Positions 16,987 through 25,060 of a DNA stretch of 53,522 nucleotides are shown here, one piece after another. The stretch covers positions 1 to 53,522 of the forward strand of contig JARBUD010000030.1 of the NCBI GenBank assembly GCA_029239875.1, given 5' to 3'. The DNA comes from Xanthobacteraceae bacterium. GTDB taxonomy: Bacteria > Pseudomonadota > Alphaproteobacteria > Rhizobiales > Xanthobacteraceae. A program made the position numbers and the translations under genes. A model generated the notes under the pieces. That model did not search any database, was not told the DNA's origin, and worked only from the letters and a program-made list of their open reading frames with translations. Every line of letters begins with the position of its first letter. The first letter of the stretch is position 1.

Positions 16987-17697
16987 TCAGCGCTCGCGCC
17001 AGAGCGCGGCGCCGCCGGTCAGGCCGGCGTCGTTCGAGGCGATGGCGACGTTGTCCGGCAGCTCGATCTCGACATGCTTGGAGTTGCCGCCGCCGAGATA
17101 GAGCCGGTCATAATGGAGCAGCACGTAGAGCAGCTCGATCACGTGCGCCACGTGCCGGTTCCAGTGCTTCTTGCCGTGCTTCTCATAGGCGGCGACGCCG
17201 AGATACTCGTCATAGGTCAGGTTGTCGTGGACCGGGTGGTGCGCCAGCTCCATGTGCGGCATCAGCTTGCCGTCGCGGAACAGCGCCGTGCCGGCGCCGG
17301 TGCCGAGCGTGAGCACCATTTCCAGCCCCTTGCCGGAGACGATGCCGTAACCCTGCATCTCGGCGTCGTTGATCAGCCGGGCGGGATGGCCGCCGAGCCG
17401 CTTCGACATGTGCTCGGCCAGCGCGAAGCCCGCCCAGAGGTCGGTGCCGAGATTGGGCGCGGTCAGGACCGTGCCGTGGCGGACCACGCCGGGGAAGCCG
17501 ATGGAGATGCGGTCGAAGGCCGGCAGCTTCAAAGCCATTCCCGCATAGGCGTCGAGCAGCGCCTGCGGCGGGCAGGGATGGGGAGTGTCGACGCGCTCGC
17601 GCTCCGAGATCATCGTTCCCTGATCGTCGAGCACCGCGGCCTTCAGCCCGGTCCCGCCAATGTCGAGCGCAAGGATTCCCGTCGCTTTGCTGGCCAT
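16987..17697 (-). CDS. ROK family sugar kinase, polyphosphate-glucokinase-like
   Basis: This 236-residue kinase has the N-terminal phosphate loop LDIGGTGLKAA (D12-G17), the catalytic Asp in LINDAEMQGYG (D111), the GTGAGTALF motif at 132-140 and ELAHHP (E150, H153). The CxCGxxGCxE zinc motif of ordinary ROK repressors and glucokinases is absent, as in polyphosphate-dependent glucokinases, and the length is similar. I chose the second of two adjacent ATGs (17697) for better spacing to GAGAGGG; 17700 is the alternative. It is 12 bp downstream of the GH15 gene and would phosphorylate the glucose that enzyme releases. The phosphate donor, ATP or polyphosphate, is uncertain. Confidence 0.85.
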   Translation of the reverse strand: MASKATGILALDIGGTGLKAAVLDDQGTMISERERVDTPHPCPPQALLDAYAGMALKLPAFDRISIGFPGVVRHGTVLTAPNLGTDLWAGFALAEHMSKRLGGHPARLINDAEMQGYGIVSGKGLEMVLTLGTGAGTALFRDGKLMPHMELAHHPVHDNLTYDEYLGVAAYEKHGKKHWNRHVAHVIELLYVLLHYDRLYLGGGNSKHVEIELPDNVAIASNDAGLTGGAALWRER

Positions 17698-17708
17698 CAT
17701 CTGCCCTC

Positions 17709-20207
17709 TCACTTCGTCGTTTCGGCGGGTTCGGCGACCCGGCGGCTGGCGTCGGGCGCGTTCGGGTCCTGGCTGCCGTGGAACATTGCGTCGTCGCCGT
17801 CTATGGCCACCGCGAAATCCGCGCCTTCCCACTTGTCCGCATCGGACCAGAAGAAGGTGAAGCGCAGATGCCTGCCCTCCGGCGCCCCGGTCGTGGCCAG
17901 GTCGGCGATATGGAGGCCGAAGGCGTTGGCGGTGGTGGGCATGTCGTGCGTGGTGGCCCAGCCGTCGAGCGACCAGTGGATGAGCGCCGGAGCCGGCAGC
18001 TCGATGCGCAGGACGAGGCCGGCGGGAATCGAGCGGAGCTTCTCGTTGAAGCGCCAGATGCGGCGCGGCGAGGTCACCTTGTCCACGAGGTAGCGCTGCA
18101 CGGTCTGCGGCGGCATGTCGAACACCTTGCCGTCCTTCAGCGAGCGCATCAGCTTGATGTGTTCCGAATGCGCCCACACCAGCGGCATGGCGCCGCCCGA
18201 CGGCCGGCCCTTGAACAGCTCGCGCTCGGGAATGTCCTCGCCGTCCCACACCTGCTCGGGCAGCAGACCGCCGGGCCCGGCCGAATCCTCCAGCGTGACG
18301 AGGAGCTGGGCCGCGCGCACGAGGTTGCCGGCGGCGATCTCGTAATGGGCGCGCTCGCCGGCCAGCAGCGGCCAGGCGCGGCCGATGCCGGTGCCGTCGA
18401 AGGGCGAGCCGTCCTCGTGCTCGCCATAGCCGTCGCCATTGTAGCGATACCAGAGCGGGCCTTGCGGGAGCTCCACCTTCAGCAGCGCGTCGATCGCCTT
18501 GACGGTTCCGACGATGCGGGGGTCGTCCGGCGCCCGCAGGCCGAAGCGCACCAGCGCGAGTGCGTCGGGGCTGATGAGCTGCGCCGCCGGCCGGTCGGTG
18601 TCGGCTGGGGGGCGGTTCTTCACCGGCACGAAGCCGTCCAGCGGGGAGGCGGCATCGGCGGTGTCGACCGGGGCGATGCGCACGTAATAGCCGTCGACGC
18701 CGAGCTTCTCCGCCAGCTCGGTGTTGGTGGCGAAGGTCCAGCGCTCGACCGAATCGTTCCAGGAATCGGCGGTCTCGCGCAGATAGACGGCCTCTTCCTT
18801 GCGGCCGAACATCTCCAGCATGTCGGCGGCGGCGAGCAGGGCGGCGATCTCGACCGCCAGCGTGAACGGCGAATAGCCGGCATCCTCCTCCCAGCGGTCC
18901 TGGCCGGTGACGGGGCCGTTGCGCAGGATGAAGGCGCTCGCGCGCTCGACCATGTCCATGTAGGAGTCGAGCTCGCCATGGGCGAAATGGCCGCCGCGCC
19001 GGATCATGTCGGTGAGCAGGATCGGGAAGGCGCATTCGTCCATCTGCACGCCGCCCCAATAGGCGGAGCCGTCCAGCCAGACATTCTGCGACCAGTGGCC
19101 GTCCGCCTCCTGGATCGCGCGGAGATAGCCGAGCACGGACTTGGCGTCGTCGACCGCGCCGGCGGCGAGCAGGCCGCCGGCATTCTCGACCAGGTCGCGC
19201 GGCCAGACGAGGTGGTAGCCGCCCAGGTCCTCGTCGCCCTTGTTGAAGCCCCAGGGAATGGAGAGGCTGGCGATGATGGCGCCGGGGACGGAAGTCGGCT
19301 GGTGGGTGGCGAGCACGATGGTGCTGGCGCGATAGGTGTTGATGTTGGCGCGGCTCTGGGGGTGGTCGAGCGGCAGCAGCGTGTGCTGCCAGGCGCGCCA
19401 GCCCTGCACATAGTTCCGGCGCAGCTCCTCGAAGCCTTCCTTCAGGCTGGAGACGGCGCGGAAGCCCGCTTCCTCCGGGCGGACGCCGAAGCCCAGCGCG
19501 ATCAGCATCGTGCCGTCGCAGGCGGCGAGGTCGATCTCGGCGCTGAGTGCGACATTGCCGCGCTCGGCCCGCTGGTAGCGCTCGTCGAGGCAGCCGTCGC
19601 GGCTGAGCTGCCGCCAACCGTCCGAGGCGCCGACATAGCCGACCGAGCGGGCCTTCCACGGCACCGAGCAGGCGAGCGCGAGCGAGACGCCCTGCCGGCC
19701 GGTGGCGAACAGCATGGGCGTGCCCTTGTAGTCGCCGACCCAGGCGGAATTGTCCGCGCCCGCATTGACGAGGTGCGGGGCGAGCAGCGCGAACAGGCGG
19801 TAGTCGGCGATGTCGCCGATCAGCGCCTCGAAGGTCACTTGCTGGATCAGCACCTCGCGGCGCGGATCGGTGACGATCTGCTTCTGGATGCGCCAGCGCC
19901 CGTCCTGCGCGGTGTTGAGCAGGTGATAGGCCGGCACGCCGTGCTCGAGCACGCCGACCTCATGGTCGGCGTCGCGCTTCTCCTCGGCGAAATAGCCGTC
20001 CGCGGAGGTGACGAGGAAGCCGAAGTCGCGCGTGCAGGCGGCATCGACGCGCGGATAGTAGATCTCGTTGAGGATGCCGTGGCTGAGGGTGAACCACAGC
20101 CGGCTCGCCGCCGTGCGGGCGGTGCCGACGCCCACCTTGGCGCTCGACGTCCAGCGCGCCGGGCCGCCGGGGCCACCCGGCGGCGTGATGGCGTTGTCCT
20201 CCGTCAT
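17709..20207 (-). CDS. glycoside hydrolase family 15 (glucoamylase-like)
   Basis: This 832-residue protein has an N-terminal beta-sandwich domain (to about residue 280), an (alpha/alpha)6 catalytic barrel (about 290-690) and a C-terminal beta-rich domain. In the barrel, WPRD at 335-338 is present, the general acid is E391 in GGVQMDECAFP and the general base is E682 in WAHSEHIKL. This is the layout of bacterial glucoamylases and glucodextranases, which release beta-glucose from the non-reducing ends of alpha-glucans. No signal peptide is seen, so it should act in the cytoplasm, for example on glycogen-, maltodextrin- or trehalose-type substrates. The ATG follows GGGGGAG. It forms an operon with the ROK kinase. 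Confidence 0.9.
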   Translation of the reverse strand: MTEDNAITPPGGPGGPARWTSSAKVGVGTARTAASRLWFTLSHGILNEIYYPRVDAACTRDFGFLVTSADGYFAEEKRDADHEVGVLEHGVPAYHLLNTAQDGRWRIQKQIVTDPRREVLIQQVTFEALIGDIADYRLFALLAPHLVNAGADNSAWVGDYKGTPMLFATGRQGVSLALACSVPWKARSVGYVGASDGWRQLSRDGCLDERYQRAERGNVALSAEIDLAACDGTMLIALGFGVRPEEAGFRAVSSLKEGFEELRRNYVQGWRAWQHTLLPLDHPQSRANINTYRASTIVLATHQPTSVPGAIIASLSIPWGFNKGDEDLGGYHLVWPRDLVENAGGLLAAGAVDDAKSVLGYLRAIQEADGHWSQNVWLDGSAYWGGVQMDECAFPILLTDMIRRGGHFAHGELDSYMDMVERASAFILRNGPVTGQDRWEEDAGYSPFTLAVEIAALLAAADMLEMFGRKEEAVYLRETADSWNDSVERWTFATNTELAEKLGVDGYYVRIAPVDTADAASPLDGFVPVKNRPPADTDRPAAQLISPDALALVRFGLRAPDDPRIVGTVKAIDALLKVELPQGPLWYRYNGDGYGEHEDGSPFDGTGIGRAWPLLAGERAHYEIAAGNLVRAAQLLVTLEDSAGPGGLLPEQVWDGEDIPERELFKGRPSGGAMPLVWAHSEHIKLMRSLKDGKVFDMPPQTVQRYLVDKVTSPRRIWRFNEKLRSIPAGLVLRIELPAPALIHWSLDGWATTHDMPTTANAFGLHIADLATTGAPEGRHLRFTFFWSDADKWEGADFAVAIDGDDAMFHGSQDPNAPDASRRVAEPAETTK

Positions 20208-20345
20208 GGACGGTCTCCCCCGAATTTCATTGGGCCGTCGGTCGTGCCGCGGCCGGGGGATAACCTGAGACCAGTTGAGCCGGCTGCCAAGCCCCTGCCG
20301 AAGATTTACGCAGGGCTTATTTTCGCGAAGGCGGTCAGGCACTTC

Positions 20346-20365
20346 GCCGTGACGCCGCTCACGGC
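20346..20365 (-). terminator. stem-loop overlapping the lactonase stop codon
   Basis: The sequence GCCGTGA at 20346-20352 and its complement TCACGGC at 20359-20365 form a perfect 7-bp stem with a 6-nt loop, and the second arm contains the stop codon. No U run follows, so termination is only a suggestion. Confidence 0.35.
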
Positions 20366-21270
20366 CTCTGCGCACCGCGCGTGTTGACGAAGACGCTGTA
20401 GAGCGAGGTATGGCCGCAGATGAAGAGCCGGTTGCGCGCCGGCCCGCCGAAGACGAGGTTGCCGACCCGCTCGGGCACGCGGATCTTGCCGAGGAGGTCG
20501 CCTTCCGGCGTGTAGCAATGGACGCCGTCGCCGGCGCTCGACCAGAGGCGGCCGGCTTCGTCGACGCGGAAGCCGTCCGGAGCATGCGGCGTCACCTCGG
20601 TGACGACGTGCCCGCCGGACAGCGCATTGCCCGGCTCGACGCGGAAGGCGCGGATGTGGCGATGGCCGCTCTCGCGGCCGATCCCGCCGGAATCGGCGAT
20701 GTAGAGCACGCTTTCGTCCGGCGAGAAGGCGAGGCCGTTGGGCTGCAGGAAGTCGTCGGCCACCACGGCGAGCGATCCGTCGCGCGGATCGAGGCGGAAG
20801 ACATACTGGCCGGGCTGCTCGGGCTCCGCCCGTCCGCCCTCATAGTCGCAGGCGATGCCATAGGTGGGATCGGTGAACCAGATCGTGCCGTCCGACTTCA
20901 CCACCACGTCGTTCGGCGAGTTGAGCCGGCGGCCCTGATAGCGGTCGGCCAGCACGGTGATCGACCCGTCCGGCTCCGTTCGCGTGACGCGGCGGGTGCG
21001 ATGCTCGCAGGTCACCAGCCGGCCTTCGCGGTCGCGCGTGTTGCCATTGGCGAAGTTGGAATCCGGGCGGAAAACGCCGGCGACCTCCGTGTCCTCGCAC
21101 CAGCGCATCAGCCGGTTGTTGGGAATGTCGCTCCAGATCACGCAGCGCTGGTCGGCCAGATAGACCGGCCCCTCGCACCAGCGCATGCCGCTGTGGAGCT
21201 TCTCCAGCCAGGCGATGGGAATGATGAGTTCGCGGAAGCGGGGGTCGAGGACCTCGAACACGTCCAGCAT
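20359..21270 (-). CDS. SMP-30/gluconolactonase family protein at the edge of the apionate locus
   Basis: This 303-residue beta-propeller lactonase shows WCEGPVYLADQRCVIWSDIP with the metal-binding Glu, SNFANGNTRDREGRLVTCEH, RLNSPNDVVVKSDGTIWFTDP, and LQPNGLAFSPDESVLYIADS. These positions carry the conserved Glu, Asn and Asp ligands. The ATG at 21270 follows GAGAGAACCC. It is transcribed divergently from the ABC-transporter/apnL operon across a 174-bp region containing the shared 16-bp operator/promoter, so it is likely co-regulated. It could open apionolactone or another aldonolactone, perhaps overlapping ApnL in function. A hairpin at 20346-20365 overlaps its stop codon. Confidence 0.85.
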   Translation of the reverse strand: MLDVFEVLDPRFRELIIPIAWLEKLHSGMRWCEGPVYLADQRCVIWSDIPNNRLMRWCEDTEVAGVFRPDSNFANGNTRDREGRLVTCEHRTRRVTRTEPDGSITVLADRYQGRRLNSPNDVVVKSDGTIWFTDPTYGIACDYEGGRAEPEQPGQYVFRLDPRDGSLAVVADDFLQPNGLAFSPDESVLYIADSGGIGRESGHRHIRAFRVEPGNALSGGHVVTEVTPHAPDGFRVDEAGRLWSSAGDGVHCYTPEGDLLGKIRVPERVGNLVFGGPARNRLFICGHTSLYSVFVNTRGAQRP

Positions 21271-21341
21271 GGGTTCTCTCGCAATCGATGGGCCGCACGG
21301 CGTGTCAGGATGCACGGAACATGAACCGGTGCGACGGGCTT

Positions 21342-21357
21342 GCGCAACTGGTATAAT
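21342..21357 (+). promoter_or_regulatory. 16-bp shared operator/promoter element, copy 1
   Basis: The 16 bases GCGCAACTGGTATAAT occur here on the plus strand and, identically, on the minus strand at 35586-35601. The last six are a perfect TATAAT -10 hexamer, 87 bp upstream of the ABC-transporter start. TGGTA at 21349-21353 has a matching TACCA about 17 bp downstream. I read this as a promoter -10 overlapped by an operator of the locus's GntR regulator. Confidence 0.65.
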
Positions 21358-21409
21358 GAGATAATGTTGCTACCATGGGCGACATGAGATCGCCGATCCT
21401 AGGATCCAC

Positions 21410-21432
21410 AAAAAGGCCCCACAAACGGGGCC
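21410..21432 (-). terminator. hairpin plus T run in the leader of the ABC operon
   Basis: GGCCCC (21415-21420) pairs with GGGGCC (21427-21432) across a 6-nt loop. On the minus strand the stem is followed directly by TTTTT (21414-21410), the form of an intrinsic terminator, although the stem is only 6 bp. It would stop antisense transcription heading for the divergent lactonase. On the plus strand it forms a stem just before the Shine-Dalgarno sequence GGGAGG of the binding-protein gene. Confidence 0.5.
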
Positions 21433-21444
21433 GTTGGGAGGAAG

Positions 21445-22485
21445 ATGATGCGCCTGAAAACCCTTTTGCGCGCCTGCGCGACCCTTGCTCTCATTGCCGC
21501 CGGCGCCGCCCCCGCGCTCGCGACGCCGGACAAGCCGGTGATCGCGCTCGCCAACGCCTATTTCGGCAATACGTGGCGCCACCAGATGGTCGACGCCTTC
21601 AAGGAGGCGGCCGAGAAGGCGAAGGCCGAAGGCAAGATCGCCGACTACATCATCCTGAACGGCGACGGCACGGTCGCCCAGCAGAACAGCCAGATCGCCG
21701 AGCTGATCCTCAAGAAGGTCGATGCGATCGCCGTCGACGCCGCCTCCGAGACCGCCGTGAACGGCATCATCGAGAAGGCGTGCAAGGCCGGCATCAAGGT
21801 CGTGTCCTTCGATTCCATCGCCTCCGCCCCCTGCAACTGGCAGCTCAATTTCGACTTCAAGGGCTACAAGCGCGAGCAGGCCGAGTGGGTGCTGAAGAAG
21901 ATCGGCGGCAAGGGCAACGTCATCGTCGTGCGCGGCGTGAAGGGGTCCGCTCCGGACGCCGACATGTACTCGGCGCAGGAAGCGGTGCTGAAGAACTATC
22001 CGGACGTGAAGGTGGTGGCGACCGTGTACGGCCAGGCCACGGCTTCCGTCGCCCAGTCGGCGGTCGCCAATGCGCTGCCGAGCCTGCCCCGCGTCGACGC
22101 CGTGCTTGGCCAGGGCGGCTCGGACGATACCGGCATCGCCCAGGCCTTCGACCAGTACGGCGGCGACTACGCCAAGAAGATGCCGGTGATCGAGGGCGGC
22201 GGCTCGTCCAACTTCATCCAGTGGTGGGCCAAGCAGCGCGAGGCCAACAACTATTCCACCATCTCGATGAACACGACGCCCGGCATCGGCGGCGCCGCCT
22301 TCTGGCTTGCCTATGAGCTGGTGAAGGGCGCCAACCCGCCCAAGCTGATGATCATGCCGGTCGCGACCGTCACCGACGAGAACCTGAAGGACTATTCGAG
22401 CCTTCCCGCCGGTGTCATCGTCAGCCCGTCCTATTCCCAGCAGTGGGTGCAGGACAACCTGATCAAGGCCAAGGCCGGCAACTGA
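21445..22485 (+). CDS. sugar ABC transporter substrate-binding protein (CUT2 type)
   Basis: This 346-residue periplasmic protein has a signal peptide (to about ALATP, residue 27) and a type I periplasmic-binding fold: VIALANAYFGNTWRHQMVDA, ILNGDGTVAQQNSQIAELIL, KVDAIAVDAAS, VVSFDSIAS and VLGQGGSDDTGIAQAF. These are typical of ribose/xylose-type CUT2 binding proteins. GGGAGGAAG precedes two adjacent ATGs (21445, 21448); the second has the more usual spacing. It is the first gene of the operon leading to the D-apionate lactonase gene, so the ligand is probably a branched sugar or sugar acid such as apiose, apionolactone or apionate; that is inference from context. Confidence 0.9.
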   Translation: MMRLKTLLRACATLALIAAGAAPALATPDKPVIALANAYFGNTWRHQMVDAFKEAAEKAKAEGKIADYIILNGDGTVAQQNSQIAELILKKVDAIAVDAASETAVNGIIEKACKAGIKVVSFDSIASAPCNWQLNFDFKGYKREQAEWVLKKIGGKGNVIVVRGVKGSAPDADMYSAQEAVLKNYPDVKVVATVYGQATASVAQSAVANALPSLPRVDAVLGQGGSDDTGIAQAFDQYGGDYAKKMPVIEGGGSSNFIQWWAKQREANNYSTISMNTTPGIGGAAFWLAYELVKGANPPKLMIMPVATVTDENLKDYSSLPAGVIVSPSYSQQWVQDNLIKAKAGN

Positions 22486-22534
22486 GCGCCGGCCTACGCT
22501 CTCGCAGTCAAGGCAACGATCGCGGTTTTGAACG

Positions 22535-25060
22535 ATGACGGCAGCCTATCCTGCCGCGCAGGGCGCACCGGCGAAGGCCGCCGGTGCGTCGGCGCCCCAT
22601 CTGCGCCTCGCGGCCACCGGCGCCCATCCCGACGCGCCGGTCGCCCGGCTCACCGGCATCTGCAAGGCCTTCGGCCCGACGCGGGCGAATGACGGCATCG
22701 ACCTCGTCGTCGCCCCCGGCGAGGTGCTCGGCCTCGTCGGTGGCAACGGTGCCGGCAAGTCGACGCTGATGCGCATCCTCTGCGGCGTCACCCGCGCCGA
22801 TGCCGGCAGTATCGAGATTCGCGGCATCTCCATCGAGACCGACATCTACGACACCACGCTGGCACAGACCGGCGGAATCCGCATCGTCCATCAGGAACTG
22901 TCGCTGTGCGACAACCTCTCGGTGGCGGAAAACTTCTTCCTCGAGGCGCCGGAGGGCGCGCGGGCCGCGCCAGGCTGGCGCAGGCTCTATCGCGAGCGCG
23001 CCCGTGCCGCACTCGACGAGGTGTTTCCCGGCCACGGCATCGCGGTCGACGCCCGCATCGGGCATCTGCAGATCGGCCAGCGGCAGATGGTGGAGATCGT
23101 CCGCGCGGTCACCGCCCCGCAGGTGCGCCTCGTCATTCTCGACGAACCGACCTCCTCGCTCGGGCTGGAGCGCAGCCGGCAGCTGCGCGCCTTCATCAAG
23201 GCGCGTGCCGCGGCCGGGCTCTCCTTCATCTTCATCAGCCATAAGCTGCAGGAAGTGGTCGACATCGCCCATCGCGTCCTCGTGCTGCGCAACGGGCGCA
23301 CGGCCTGGTCCGGCCCGGCCGCGCAGGCGAGCGTGGCCGCGCTGGTCAACGCCATGGGCGGCCCGACCGAAGGCGCCATGCAGGGCCGCCGGGCCGCGCG
23401 CGCCGGCATCGCCGAAGATGCCGTGGAGGTGGTGCGGCTCTCCGGCGACATCGTCGTCCCGCTCGGCCGCGACGTGGTGCTGCGGGCCGGCGAGGTGGTC
23501 GGGTTGGCCGGACTGGAGGGCTCGGGCCAGCGCGAACTCCTGCACCGGCTCTTCGACAGGCCGCGCGGCGGCATCTCGCGCAAGGGCGGCGCCAGCTTCG
23601 TCTCCGGCGACCGCCAGAAGGAGGGCGTGTTCCCGCTGTGGAGCGTGCTGTCCAATATCGCGCTCGGCCGGCTCGAAGGCCGGGCGCCGCTCGGTCTGGT
23701 GCATGAGAGGACGGAGCGCGAGGCGGCGCGTGGCGCCGCCGAGAAGCTGAAGCTCGACCCGGACCGCTTCGATTCCCCGATCCTCGATTTGTCGGGCGGC
23801 AACCAGCAGAAGGCGCTCGTCGCCCGGGCGCTGGTGGGTGACGCCGGCACCATCCTGTTCGACGACCCGACCCGCGGCGTCGACGTCGCCGCCAAGGAGG
23901 ACTTCTACGCGCTGATCGGCCAGCTTTCGCGCGGCGACGGCGCCCGCCCCGGCCGGCTGGTGGTCTGGCATTCGACCGAGGACATCGAGTTCCTCGAATG
24001 CGACCGCGTGCTGGTGTTCTCCGGTGGGTGCATCGTGCGCGAGCTCGTCGGGCCGGAGATCACCGAACAGGCCATCGTCGACGCCTCCTTCGCCGGGGCC
24101 GGCGCGCTGGAGCGCGACGGCACGGCGGGCGCCCGCGGCCTCGCCGACTGGCTCGTCGATCTCGCGCCCTTCGCCAGCCTCGCGGCGGTGTTCGCGCTGA
24201 TGGCGTGGGTGAACCCGCTGACCGTCTCCATGTTCGGCCTCGAACTGCTGCTCGGTCCCGCCATCGCGCTGGTGCTGGTGGCGCTGGCACAGATGTTCGT
24301 CGTCGGCGGCAGCGAGATCGACCTCGGCGTCGGCGCCTTCGCCGGCCTCGTCAACGTACTCAGCGCCACGCTCTTGGTCGACACACCCTGGCTCGGCGTG
24401 CTGGCGCTCGTCGCCGGCGTCCTCGCCTACGGGCTGATCGGCGCCACCATCCAGCTCCGGCGCATCCCGGCGATCGTGGTGACGCTCGGCGCCTCCTTCA
24501 TCTGGATCGGCATCGGCTACACCTTGCAGCCGACCCCCGGCGGCGCCGCGCCGGAATGGCTCTCGGCCGCCTTCGCCTGGACGATCGCCGAGGTGCCGGC
24601 GACGCTGATCCTGATCGCCGTCGCCGGCCTCGTCGCCCTCGCCATCGACCGTTCGCCGCTCGGCGTGGTGCTGCGCGGCTTCGGCAACAACGCGCAGGCG
24701 ATGACGCTCGGCGGCTGGTCGCCGCTGCGCTACGCCGTGGTGCGCTACATGGTGGCTAGCCTGTTCGCGCTGGCGGCCGGCCTGTCCCTCACCGCCATCA
24801 ACACGGCGAGCGACGTCAATGCCGGCGGCCCCTTCACGCTCATCAGCGTGGCGGCCGTGGTGATGGGCGGCTGCGCGCTGATCGGCGGGATGATCTCGCC
24901 GCTCGGCGTGGTGGCCGGCGCGCTCACCCTCGCCCTCGTCGGCGCGCTGCTCGGCGCTCTCAGCGTGTCGACCGACTACAACGCCGCGGTGCAGGGCTGC
25001 CTGCTGCTGGCCATGCTGGTGCTGCGCGCCTTCGCCGAACGCCGGGAGGCCCGCCGATGA
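22535..25060 (+). CDS. fused CUT2 sugar ABC transporter ATPase-permease
   Basis: This 841-residue protein joins two ATPase domains to a membrane permease. NBD1 (about 38-280) has Walker A GGNGAGKST (69-77), Walker B LVILDEP with catalytic E204 and H236, but the weak signature LQIGQRQ. NBD2 (about 295-515) has the degenerate Walker A GLEGSGQREL, the full signature LSGGNQQ (419-425), and Asp in place of the catalytic Glu (LFDDPTRG). Only one composite ATP site therefore looks canonical. Residues about 545-841 are a BPD_transp_2 permease with GGSEIDLGVGAFAGL. Rbs-type systems normally encode these as separate proteins. The frame is open throughout, so this is a genuine fusion, not a missed stop. 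No strong ribosome-binding site precedes the ATG. Confidence 0.9.
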   Translation: MTAAYPAAQGAPAKAAGASAPHLRLAATGAHPDAPVARLTGICKAFGPTRANDGIDLVVAPGEVLGLVGGNGAGKSTLMRILCGVTRADAGSIEIRGISIETDIYDTTLAQTGGIRIVHQELSLCDNLSVAENFFLEAPEGARAAPGWRRLYRERARAALDEVFPGHGIAVDARIGHLQIGQRQMVEIVRAVTAPQVRLVILDEPTSSLGLERSRQLRAFIKARAAAGLSFIFISHKLQEVVDIAHRVLVLRNGRTAWSGPAAQASVAALVNAMGGPTEGAMQGRRAARAGIAEDAVEVVRLSGDIVVPLGRDVVLRAGEVVGLAGLEGSGQRELLHRLFDRPRGGISRKGGASFVSGDRQKEGVFPLWSVLSNIALGRLEGRAPLGLVHERTEREAARGAAEKLKLDPDRFDSPILDLSGGNQQKALVARALVGDAGTILFDDPTRGVDVAAKEDFYALIGQLSRGDGARPGRLVVWHSTEDIEFLECDRVLVFSGGCIVRELVGPEITEQAIVDASFAGAGALERDGTAGARGLADWLVDLAPFASLAAVFALMAWVNPLTVSMFGLELLLGPAIALVLVALAQMFVVGGSEIDLGVGAFAGLVNVLSATLLVDTPWLGVLALVAGVLAYGLIGATIQLRRIPAIVVTLGASFIWIGIGYTLQPTPGGAAPEWLSAAFAWTIAEVPATLILIAVAGLVALAIDRSPLGVVLRGFGNNAQAMTLGGWSPLRYAVVRYMVASLFALAAGLSLTAINTASDVNAGGPFTLISVAAVVMGGCALIGGMISPLGVVAGALTLALVGALLGALSVSTDYNAAVQGCLLLAMLVLRAFAERREARR

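Noticed and set aside
17778..20387. 869-codon open frame on the plus strand
   Set aside because: It is antisense to the GH15 gene, whose catalytic acids and barrel motifs are intact; the antisense translation shows no domain.
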